Part shown: piece after piece, positions 1-12,400 of the stretch
Layout: every line of letters starts with the position of its first letter
How positions within the stretch are numbered: the first letter of the stretch is position 1
From: Sipunculus nudus
Taxonomy: Eukaryota; Annelida; Sipuncula; Golfingiida; Sipunculidae
Assembly: GCA_026874595.1 (NCBI GenBank)
Contig: CM049309.1
Coordinates: 51,930,079-51,994,078 of the forward strand
Direction: 5' to 3'
Length of the DNA stretch: 64,000 bases
The notes under the pieces: model-generated
What the model was told of the DNA's origin: nothing
The model's input: only the letters and a program-made list of their open reading frames with translations
The model's database searches: none
Position numbers and translations under genes: made by a program

Positions 1-95
1 TTTCAGGGTCCAGAAATCAAAGTTGAAGGTCACAGGAGCCACATCTTTAAAAGATTGTGGATGCACTGTAAATCAAACTTATCATCCCAGACATT
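1..95 (+). repeat. Fragment of the DR1-array repeat family
   Basis: The segment with GAAGGTCACAGGAGCCACAT and AAAAGATTGTGGATGCA matches units of the tandem array at 8-9 kb. It shows that the family is dispersed. Confidence 0.7.
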
Positions 96-341
96 TGATT
101 AATATAAGAATATCATACAAATAATTGCAGAATCAAATTCAGCTGAGCGTTGTGACCCACAGGTCCATTGTCCAGACTTGGCTGCTGGCAAAACTACTGA
201 ATGGCCAGGCATTGAACCCATATTCCAGTGATATGTGGTTTCACTTTGTATTATTTTAACAGGCCAGAATAATCCAAAATAATGCACCTAACTATTACAG
301 TATACAATTTGTCATATTCTACATGGTGTTTATACCTTCAG

Positions 342-464
342 GCACAATTGTACCAGGCACCAATGGTATGGGATTCAAAAGAACTGCAGGAGCTTTTCCT
401 CTACATGCAGAACAACCAGCCAAAAAGAAACAGAAGCGCAAATCACCTCTTGAGGTCAGAGAAG
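342..464 (+). CDS. Zinc-finger gene, first visible exon (basic KKKQKRK region)
   Basis: The acceptor TACCTTCAG precedes it and GTAAAT follows. It enters with 2 nt of a split codon and ends in phase 1. It encodes a short basic segment resembling a nuclear localisation signal. Confidence 0.75.
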
Positions 465-3400
465 GTAAATCCAGATTACTGGTTGCTTTGGCTGATAGTC
501 TGCCCATCATAGGCTAGCAGGGGTTATAATAACACCTTTTTGCCCATCTTAGACAAGCAAGAAAGTGCACAGAACGGCATTTTGCATTTTGTACAAATTG
601 ATTTGAAAGGTGAACATCTAGATGTTTTCCACATTAGTGGCTTATAAGTAGTTACAAACATGACATGAAGACGAAATTTTTTACAAGTGGTGTATCAATG
701 ACTCCCTATATTTCCCATATTTTCCTTTAAAAATGGTCTATAATTTCTTATAATTTCCAGCATTTTGGCCCTAATCTTCTATATTTTGCTGGTTTTTCAC
801 TGCACAGTTGTGTTTCTGATGTAACTGTGGTACTATCAGATTCATTCAGTTCTTTTTCGTACAAGTGTGCGTGTAGGATGGCATGTAAGGTGGCAGAATC
901 AGTTTTCACTGAGCGAAGCGTGACTTTAAGTTAGATACAATAGTAGTATGTATCTCTAGCAAAAAGGCAATTTTTTTCTGTGGAAAGGCAAACCTGTATT
1001 AATGCCTTTCCATTGGATTCAAAGTATTGCGATCTATTTATATCCTTTTGATCGTCTCTCTGGCTATTTTTTTTCTGCTTAAGTCTTTCTTCTCTTTATT
1101 GATTCCTAGCTTTCTTTATAGTACAAAAGATGTCACATCTCACAATGCTTCTATATGTGAAATTGATTGTTGAATAGGAAACAACATACATGTCAACATA
1201 GGCCAGTAAACAGTCTTTATAATCTAAATCCTGTAACTTAATCTCCATGTTTTAAATATTTTCTTATATGTTTATCAGCTAATACAATTGCTGCTTTTAA
1301 CAGATATTTAGTGTCAGGTTCTCCCATGTAAGGACACCTATCAAAGATCATATTTAGTCTTATACAGGCTGATTAATTAAAAAAAAAAGTTCCAACATAA
1401 GCTGTAGAATAAACTTAATTTGATCTTGGTTTATATTTGCTCATTATTTCTATTGCTCTGTAGATGACGCCACTAACTGGGTACCCCTTGAAGAGTTTTA
1501 TTACGGCAAGAAGGCTGGGGACCCCTCATACAGGGAAGAAAAAGGACAATTCAGGTTCAAGGTGAGTCAGGATGAAGCTCACACAGGCTCGTTAAGGCAC
1601 TGGACAGGTTGAAAAAAACCTGCATCACAGATATCACATGGTGCTATTTCCTGTGATTAGCTGCAATTTTCCTGTGATGCCAAAGAAGATGTTTAGAAAT
1701 GGTAGAGCGTAAGAGTACCAAAAACAAGTTTCTCTTATTGTATGTCATAGAAAATGTGGTTTAGGATATTGCAGGAAATTGTAATTAAATTGTAAGATTT
1801 TGGTAATGTGAATTATTAAAATGGCTTTAAAGTGTGGACAGGTCATAGTTTGTCAAAGGGAATCATAGACAATGGAATCATATCACAGCATATAGTTTAG
1901 TGTTCACAGAAAAAAGGTGGGCAGTCACACAGAGTGACAGTCATAACTATTGTGAACAAACACCCTACAACAGACAGAAAGTCAGGTTTTACTTGTTTTC
2001 ATGCTTCTTGGAAATATATTTATGAATCGGTTTGTAGCTGCTGAATGTAGCAAGGTTTAAGATGCACTTGCAAAAATGTTTGTCATGAACAAATAGACTA
2101 CATTGTTATTGATGCAGATAGCCTACATTTATATTGATAATGTTCATATAGAAATGATCAAACCTCCAACTTTTTACATTGTGTTTGTATTTTTTGCAGT
2201 GCTGGTACTGTCATCGTATGTTGTATAACAACCTGAAGATCATGGCACACATGCAAGGTCACATTGACAGTGAGAAGCAGCAAAACTTGGATTTGATGGA
2301 CCTAACACAGTGCAAGCAGTGTTATCGACAGTTTGACACACCATTTGAAATGCAGTGTCATATGGAAAAGGTTGGTATTACTGTTGATTATGATTTGAAT
2401 GGTTATGTATGTTACAATGTTGGTCATACAGCTAAATTAAATTACCCCCATTATCTGTAAAAAGGTAGAAAGTTTTGATCTCCCTGAGAGTTTAAATGAG
2501 ATTTAAATTTTTTTTATTGAATCAAAATTTTAAGTCTCAGTTTTAGCGAACCTATAAGCTTATGCAATGGTGCGGCGTCAGTGCGTCGTCTGTATGTTAA
2601 CCATAGCTATCTTAAATATGTCAGGAGCTAGCATCACCAATTTTTTGCAAATAATCAGTCATCTGAAAAACTCTGTCGGATTTTGTTTATTTTTTTCTAA
2701 CTGCATTTTCCTTAGATTTTATAGGGAAAAAGCTAAAAAAAGCTTCAAAAATCATTTTCTCTGAAACTGTCCAGCCAAATTGTCCAATATTTTACAGAAA
2801 TGATCCATGGAACAATCTTTCTCAAGTTTGTTTGAATGGTTCCATTTCGGAGGTCATTGGCCGAGTTACAGGAGGTTGAACATGTTCTTGAAAAGTAATG
2901 GTCCAGCATTGAAGCATTGTACCTGGTGTAATCCATTTGCACAGGTTGTACTAGGCCTGTAGGCCTTGTTTATACATGAAAGAAACATGGTAGAGAAAAA
3001 TTAGAAAAACAGTTTTCAGATAGTATTATGCATTCAATAAAAGTTATTACCTGTCTGGTTGCTTAAAATTGTGTACCATTTAAAAATTTAAAATTTTCAT
3101 TTGAAAATTAATGTCAATTTCTTAAATACATATACCATAAAAAATAGCTCTGTTGCAGGGTTAAAATGATATATACTTTATGTGGTCTAATATGCATCTG
3201 AAACAGCTTTCTAATTTATTTAAAATTTAGGGGTTTATCCAGGGATGCTACGTTAGGAGTATATATTCCACTACTGCCTTATTTTGGATTAGAATAAAAT
3301 GTCTCACATCATCCTTTCCATCCATGCAGGTTCACCAAAACACCGACAATGTCTTGGTGTGTCGTATCTGTGAGAAAGAGCATGATAACGACAGCATCTT

Positions 3401-6400
3401 ACGACAACACATGCGCCAGAGTCACAATGCCTGCGAGATGCCTTATGTGTGTATGTTGTGTAACTTCAGGTCTTCCATATACACTGATGTGGTGGATCAC
3501 TTTAAAAAGGTCAGCTCTTGGTAATATGAAGTCTAATGTATGTTTTCAAACAGTTGAAGGCAGGTTGGACCATAGGGATCCCACTTTAGCAAATGATATA
3601 AGACATTATGGTTTAAATTAAGCTTTTCAGAGATAAACTTAACCTTATTTCTTGATTCAAACGCTAAAACCTAGCTACAACTGAAAATAACCAAAGGGAT
3701 TTGTATATTTGACTTAACATTGTTTATCAAATTTTTTTATTCATGCTCAGTAATGTTCCTAAATGTGTATGATAAAATAATTGACTGGGACAAAAAGGAG
3801 GCTCAGACTTGTTATTTAAAAAAAAATTATCGAGTATTAAAACCATGTTAGCATTAATATGTATTGTTTAGTGTAGTTATTTTTGCATTTTCATGGTTTG
3901 TCCTTTCTGTCATCTCATTAGGGATATGTATGATCTGTATAATATGGCAACTGATATCATATAGGCCGTAGATTGCCTTGGATTGACCCCTTTTCAGGGT
4001 TGAGTCTACCTGTAAGATTTCTAAATTTGAAGCATGTTGGTCATATTCCATGTTTTTATATGCCCGCCATATGCAGAAGGTTTTATGGTATACCCATAGT
4101 CTGTCTGTCCATTTGTCCATCTGTTAACTTTTAGTGTAGCCGCGATAAATTACCAATGCTTTGATGGATTTTCACAAAATTCACCATAACTACTTACCAA
4201 CAGATTATGCTGAGTTCGATTATGGGCAACATCCATGCATATTTAACAAGTTCACGGGTCACTAGGCTACCTTGTATTGTGGCGCAAATATTGGTAAAAC
4301 TCATCAGAAATGTTAATCAATAAAATATCTCGCCTAAGTTCAATTTCCAGCAAAATGCATGCATATTTAATGAGGTCAGAGGTCACAGCACTTTGGAGGC
4401 ACCTTGGTGACTTACCAAAAATCCTATGGATTTTCATTAAACTTATTATACATATTAACCAATATTATACATATTAACCAATATTTCTCACCTGAATTAC
4501 CTCCTAATCAAAATTCACACATTTATAATGAGGTCATCTTGTTCCTTGTTATTTCAGCGGCACGACAGTTCTCAGAATGTGATGTGCTTGTACTGTCTCA
4601 AGGTCTTCAAAATCAACTTTTCAAAGGCGAATGGTTGGGGACTGACACAAAATTATTATCAGCATTTACAGGTTGGTAGCATGATCCTGCAATAGGAATG
4701 GTCTGCATAAGTTTTCACACTTTTCAGTGCTCAGTTATTGAGAATAAGGTTTGAGTACATTGAGTAATATATTGAAAATTATTTATTTTTCCTTAACATG
4801 AATAATAATCATCACACTCAAGTATCTAACAGAAAAATTTGTTTGTTGTCTTGCATGTTGTTATGTATTATTATTCAGCCATTAAGTTACGATGCCACAC
4901 TCATATGAACATGTAACTATTTCCAGAGGCATCAAGTCAAGCATGCAGGGAAGAGGTGTCCTTGCTGCAAACTGACATTCCTGAACAAACAAGACTTGAA
5001 GCTGCATCGCCAGAATCACCATCAGCCCAACCATAAGGGGATTCTGGGTAATACCAAACATCTTATCAGTTATGAAATTTCCCCTATTGTGAATCTCCAT
5101 GAAGATTTTTGTTTTCCTAGATTTTATTAAATTATTATAGGTGGAGTATCTACATATATCAAACATATATATAGATAAACTAATTTGTATTTTACTACAA
5201 GTTCATAGATATTCAATACACATTTGTGAAACTTTCTTTCTCTTCTTTGTTTTATGGGTTTTCATTATTTAATTTGTATTTACTTGATAACCTCAAATCG
5301 TTAAATAATTCGTGAATTATAATGTATGTGTCTACTGATACTTCAACAATTCTTGTAAATATTAAATCTCGTATTTACTAGAAATCAGTTGAAAATCAAA
5401 ATTCTATATGAAGTCTTTTGTGTAAAAGGTGGATTGTGTTTTGTCAGTCCTGTTTAGTTTTAGTCTGTTTGTTGACTGTGAAAACTATCATTACCACTTA
5501 AATTCTTCAACAATTAAACTATTGTACTTATCATAATTATAAATTGACCAGAAATTTTATTATTAATCATAATTATAAATTGATCAGAAATTTATTATGT
5601 GTTTTGATTATTTAACAAGATAATTATTAATTATTTAATGTAGGGTCAGCAGCCACAGGTAATGTACCCTCAGAACAAGGAGCAGAACAGGTCATGATAA
5701 GACTCACTGACAACGCACCAAAATCCTTGAACGCCCCAACCACTGCCAAGATCAAGGAGTTCCGTGGGCTACAGATGCCAGGTTACGCCAAAAGTCTCTC
5801 ATGTCATGAGTGCAAGAAACCTATGGGGCAGCTGGAACATTATAAGTAAGATACATTAAACACTACAGTCAAAGAATGTTTGTGGCCACTTTACATTTGC
5901 AAATTTCATTACACTATAGGACATTATCTAAAAGCATATTGTAAAGGGAATTTCATAAACATCAGATACAGTTTTTGTTGTGTATAATTTGCTGTAATGA
6001 TTTTGGTTTGCAAAATTTGCTATTTGAAGAAATATTGTTAATATTGGTAGGTGTAACAGGACTCTTCACAGCAACTAAAGAATTGATATATAACTAATGA
6101 ATTCTGACTCTCCGACACATGTTAGACTGGCCATTGAAAAAGCATAACATTTTATGAGACATACATATATAGCCATACATGGATTTCATTTTATGAACTT
6201 GCAGAGCTAGTACTTATATTCAAGAAATGTTAGAATGTAATAGTGTCATATCAGTATTTCCTTCACTCAGTGATTATTGTGCTGCTTCAGACGTGATTGG
6301 ACTTCATGTTCTGTCATGCTCAGAATATTTGTATTCTTCATCTATTTCAAGGAGGTACATTGAGTGTTCTATGTGTCGCTATGCTACCATGTGCACCTTT

Positions 6401-9400
6401 GCCTATGCCAAACACATGTTGGGGTACCATACAGGCAGCTATAACCCCATGGTGTTAACCATACCCAAGGAAAAACCCCTTGTACAGCCCATGTTCTGTT
6501 GGTGTGGTTACTCTACATCATATGGAAACTGCATGGGTAAGTTATATATATCAGGTTAGATACTCATATTTCAGTTGAGACAAAACTGTGATTTATTTTT
6601 CATATTTAATTAGATTGATGCCTGTACTTTGTTCTGTATAATAAACTGTTTGGTACAGCAAAGAAAGTAAATATGTATTTGATGATAAAAATATTCTTTT
6701 GGTAAGTCACAAATAATGAAAATATAAATACAGTATTTATGTTGCTATAATTCTTGATATTTTTTAACAACAAATCTGCTTCAGTTTGTTACCATTTTCA
6801 GGAGTATACATGTGTCTCCAGTTCATGACCCTTGTAGAAGTTGCTAATTTAAATGCAGCATGTAGGATATTAAAGTTAATGGTTGATGATATGTAGGTTC
6901 ATTGAGAGACTGTCATATATTCCTGTTTGATGTGAGTAGACACTTAAATATATGGAACCTGTATATTTTTTCACTAAATCTTCCATTCCTGGTGATGTAA
7001 ATTTTAACTTGACAAACATCAGATGGTGCTCAGCTCACTCTTCCATGTTCTGGCCCTGGTGATATTTCATTAACATAATTATTGTTTTAAAATTTTTTTA
7101 GCTAATCATCTGGTCTCCTGCAGCAAGAGGACTTGTTACAGCAATAAGCCAGATCTCCGATATATTGAATATGATGAGGACCAGGAGGACTTCAATCCAT
7201 TTGAATCATTTCCTGATGGTAAGTTAAAACCTATGTTATATCTCTTATTCTTATATCCCAGCTCACACTCAGCTGATCAGTGGTTAACACACCCATTGTC
7301 AGATTCAGGGGATTAGTCTCTCTAACCTGTATCATCCCTGTAATTGTATCCCCAGACAAAGTCGGGATACTATGGTTTCATACCGCAGAAAAACCTTGTG
7401 AGCGGGATAACTCAAAAAATATTTCACTGATCTTTTTCAAACTTTACATTTGTAAAGATATAGGTAAGGGGACGAAGCCTATTTAAAATGGGGTCATGAC
7501 CTGTGCTAGGAGAGTGACCTTGACTTTGAATAGGTCCATTTTTGCTGAAAATAACACAAATTCTTAAATATCTCAAGTAAGCTTGCATGGACTGGTCTAA
7601 AAATCAAGGTGACCGAAGATCTTGGATAGCCTTGTGATATACTGGAAACTGGTGGCGCCACCTATTATCCTTTTCTTGTTTTTACGCCTTTTAATACCCC
7701 CATAATTGCCACTTGACAGTACTGTAAGCTTTATAAGTCAAAAACTAATGGACGGATTTCTTTCATATTATGCACATGTAGAGACATGGGTTATGGGATG
7801 AGGTCTATTTACATTTGGGTCATGACCTTTACCATGAGAGTGGCCTTGACCTTTAATGTGTCCATATTTGGTGAAAATCACACACCTCTTATGATATCTC
7901 CAGTGTTGATAGCCATATGGATTTCAAACGTGACTTATGTATGGCCCACCACTAAAGTAAAAACCCGATAGGTTCTAGGGTCATGAGGTCAAAGGTCAAG
8001 GTCACTGGACTTGCATCCTAAAAGATACTGGGGATGCATTTTAAGCCAAACTTTCATCCCGGGTCTTCCATCTTGAATATATAGCTCACTTGCCAATAGT
8101 GGATGACCCATATCAATTTTGGGGTCGCAAGGTCAAAGGTCAAGGCTACAGGAGCTATCTGTAAAAAAATTAGTTTCTGGATGATAATTCCTGCTTTTAT
8201 TGATGTATGGATTTCAAAGTTACTTATATATGTGCCATTGGAAAAGCAAGACCCAAATTGATTTTGGGGTGATGAGGTCAAAGGTCAAGGTCACAGAACA
8301 CATCTTTAAAAAGATTGTGGATGCATTTTCAGCCAAACATTTCATCTCAGACCTTTCATCTTGCACATATAGTTCATCTGCCAATTAAGGAAGACCCCTA
8401 TCAATTTTGAGGTCACAAGGTCAAAGGTGAAGGTCACAGGAGCCATCTGTCCAAAAATTAGTTTCTGGATGATAATTCCTGCTTTTATTGATGTATGGAT
8501 TTCAAACTTGTTTTGTATATGTCCCATTTGAAAAGCAAAACCCAAATTGATTTTGGGGTCATGAGGTCAAAGGTCAAGGTCACAGGACACATCTTTAAAA
8601 AGATCTGGATGCATTTTCAGCCAAACATTTCATCTCAGGTCTTTCATCTTGCACATATAGTTCATCTGCCAAGAGAGGAAGACCCCTATCAAATTTGAGG
8701 TCACAAGGTCAAAGGTGAAGGTCACAGGAGCCATCTGTCCAAAAATTAGTTTCTGGATGATAATTCCTGCTTTTATTGATGTATAGATTTCAAACTTGAC
8801 TTGTATATGTCCCATTGGAAAAGCAAGACCCGAATCGATTTTATGGTCATGAGGTCAAAGGTCAAGGTCACAGGACACATCTTTAAAAAGATTGTGGATG
8901 CATTTTCAGCCAAACATTTCTTCTCAGAGATTTCATCTTGCACATACAGTTCCCCTGCCAAAAGAGGATGATGCCTGTCAATTGTGAGGTCACAAGGTCA
9001 AAGGTGAAGGTCACAGGAGCCATCTGTCCAAAAATTAGTTCCTGAGATGATAATTCAAGCTTGAATTAATATATGAATTTCAAAACAGACTTATATATGG
9101 CCCATCAATAAATCTAGACCTCTGTTGATTTATACATAAAAGTGGATGATCAATATCAATTTTGGGGTCACAAGGTCAAAGGTCAAGGCCACAGGAGCCA
9201 TCTGTGATGTGCCAAGGTCAAGGTCACAGGACCAACATCTTCAAAAAGATTGTGGATTGATAGATGGAAGAAACAAAAATTGCTTGCCAAGTGTCAGTAT
9301 ATGCTGCTAAAAATTGGGGCCTTTTCTTAAAGGGGGGGGGGGGGGCGTAATAGGTGTGGGAATACTCTGGCACCTGCGGTGCCAAGAAATGTCTAGTTCT

Positions 9401-12400
9401 TCTGTCTACAACGGCTTTTGCATAAAAAATTGCTATCAGGTTCCCTAATACTATCGGAAAGAAATTGCCCCACTTTCTCAAGTAACATTAACGGTCTGAG
9501 GTATGTTACAGCGTGTAATATTTTTAAGTTTCAAGAATGATCAACCCATAATGTCCCTACTGCTTTCATGTATAACAAAATGTGAAATGTGTTTTGGGTT
9601 TTTGCCTGTATATTTTAGCAAGATAAGTGGTCAATGTGGTTCATATCACCCAGAATCTTCTATTACTGTGTGACCAATGTTGACACAAATATTGCAATAT
9701 ATGTGTTATTTATAAATATATTGTATTTGTATCAGAATCAGTGGAATACTTATAAAAGCATACTGTATATTGTTTATGTCCAGATTATTATGATGCAAAT
9801 TTTTAAGTCTTTTTTGCCAAGAAAACTATATAGTTCATAGAGGGAGAAAAAAATACCTTTTAAAACTAACCTCCCTACCTTGTATTAATTTCTTTAACTG
9901 TACCCTTTGCAGTAACCCCAAATGTCTTGGGTGAGTAACTTGTTCTTATTTTGCAGAACCTGACCTCCCTGAAAAACAAGAACCAGTGAAGGAAGAAAGA
10001 TCTCTGTTTGATGTGCTGGGCCTGGTGAAGCGCAGGGAACCAAACGCTGACTCAGGTGTGTTTGAATTAAGATGTAGATAGGGCTGAAAGCCATGTTACT
10101 GGTCACCAAGACTGGTGGGATTAGTTGCTAAACACTCGGGAGATATAGATACAGAAATATCAGAGATGAAATATGAAGTTGATAATTTGAAAAAATTCCA
10201 CTGGTTGTTATGAAATCAAATGAGACTTTGATAGAGGTTAAAGTAAGACATCCTTGTATGTTTAACTGTGAGGTGTAAGCAGCTAGAATGATATTTTACC
10301 AAACTTGATAATATATATGAAGAATTGAGGTTTGCATGAAAACTGCAAAGGAAACAATGGAATAGATACAAAAGTTTAAAAGGATGTAATGGATAGGAGA
10401 CAATGGTTATGAATTTGCTGCTTTCATCCACAGTTGTCCTAGTTTAAGACCAATTTTGGTTTTCTCCATGAATTTTCAATTAGTTGCCAGACTCTAAGCT
10501 GACATATGGATGATTATATGAGGTATTTGAACATGCTTATGTGTGAAGAATTATTGTAACATATTTTTTTTATTAATGTTAGCATTAAGACCCAATGCAC
10601 ATGAGACCAGTGGTCCTAAATCATAGATCAAGACATGGTTACAGGCCCTGTGTGTGTTGTCATTTGGGCCATGCATTGATTTTTGGCAGATTCACATTTT
10701 GTAGAAATTGCATTTAAATATAAAATTAAAAATCATTAGCATGATGGTCCTGAATCCATAAACCCCTATAGAACAAATTGGATGTGACCCAGTTAGGTTC
10801 ACAGTGTATACTATTTAGTCTCATGGTTTGTCACATCATGGAAATCATTTGATATATCCAGAGCTTTCAGACCATTCTGTGTGACTCTTACTAGAGTTCA
10901 AGCCTTCCTCAGTGTATGATTGTACAAACCACTAAGTGTACATGCAAAAATCGACTGAAATTCGAAGAAATTTTAATGATGAAATAGACAGTAAATGTCT
11001 TATAAGTTTATGAAATGTCTAAGGAAAATTGTGGTTGTTGATTTTCCTAGCTCTCCTTCACCCTTTAACACAGCTTACTTTGCACCAGAAAAACTAGACA
11101 TATTGCAGAACTGAGCTTCTTCAATTCTTAAAATCAAACAATGCATGACATAGTTGCTAGCATTGCATTTAAAACTGAATAAAGCAACCAACACAAAATA
11201 TAACCATATATATTTGTTCGGGTCCAAGGGAGAAAAAACATTTTAACTTACATATATTAGATTCTCTCTTTTGGGTCAAAGGTGATCACCTTCATGCCAT
11301 ATAATTTTTAATGTGTTTTGAGGGTACAGTCTTTGCAAGTACAAAGAATGCTGAGATGTTAGATAAACATATCAGCAATGTTATGTTAGGGTCAAATGAA
11401 CTGTAACTGATATTTTTTTAATATATTTTAAAATTTAAACATTATATAAATTTTGATTTCAAATTGGCACCCTGTATATTTACAGGAGAATCACTGGGCC
11501 TGACCAGTGAAGAGATTGTTGGGAGCATTCTGATGGATGTAGTAGACGTAGTGTGTCCACTACCCAGAGGTACCAGGGTTAATTACGCTCTCGCTGTGTC
11601 ACATGCTCACTGCTTTGTTTTCCCTAGATTATCCAGCTTGGTGTATTTTCTAGCTACTTCCTTCCCTGCATGCTAGTAGCACCTACAGACCACAATCACA
11701 GGTGTATGTGAACGTTTCAAAATGAAGAAGTTTGATTTTAGCACAAAATGTTATCAGGTGTTTTATTTATGGGTTAGGGGTTATCTGTTATGCATGCCTA
11801 TATGTGAAACTGAAAACTACTTTTTTATTCTTTTTTTTTAAAGTGATGTCATCATCACTGGCATGAGGCATTAAGCAAATATGCTGATGCATGAAAATTG
11901 TTACTTTAGCAGTTTTCACCCACAGGTCATGCTTTAAATGAGGCAGTTACTTGTAAAATTACCGCCTGGAAGGATAGGCAAGCACCTCATGTTCTTGTCA
12001 CATCTTGACTGTCTGATTTGTACATATACACACTTATTGATTTCATACGTCACCCATCAAAATGTGACATTGTCCATCTGCGCAAGTTTTCATAACAGTG
12101 CCGTAGAGGACTTTTTTGAAATTTCACACATATTAATCCTGGGTATTTGACACCCAGTCAGGGTGTTGTTATCACCACCTTAAATCCTTAAGATTTCATC
12201 CACACTTTTGACAATGTTCAGGCCTTTTTTTTGCATCCTACGTTGCTAAAGGTAAAATTAATTAAATGGATGGACAAAAATCATCATGCATGTATCTCAC
12301 TTCATGTATAACTTGTAAAAAAAACCTACTCATCAGAACTACTGAATACACTGATACAGATTGCTGAAATGATGATTTTATGTGCCTTTTAATTATATAC

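Noticed and set aside
2567-2942. Two short frames on both strands at 2.6-2.9 kb
   Set aside because: They lie wholly within the family C repeat.
7980-9240. Regularly spaced repeats that could be mistaken for a CRISPR array
   Set aside because: The 144/288-bp units have no unique spacers and the setting is a eukaryotic intron. No cas genes are present.
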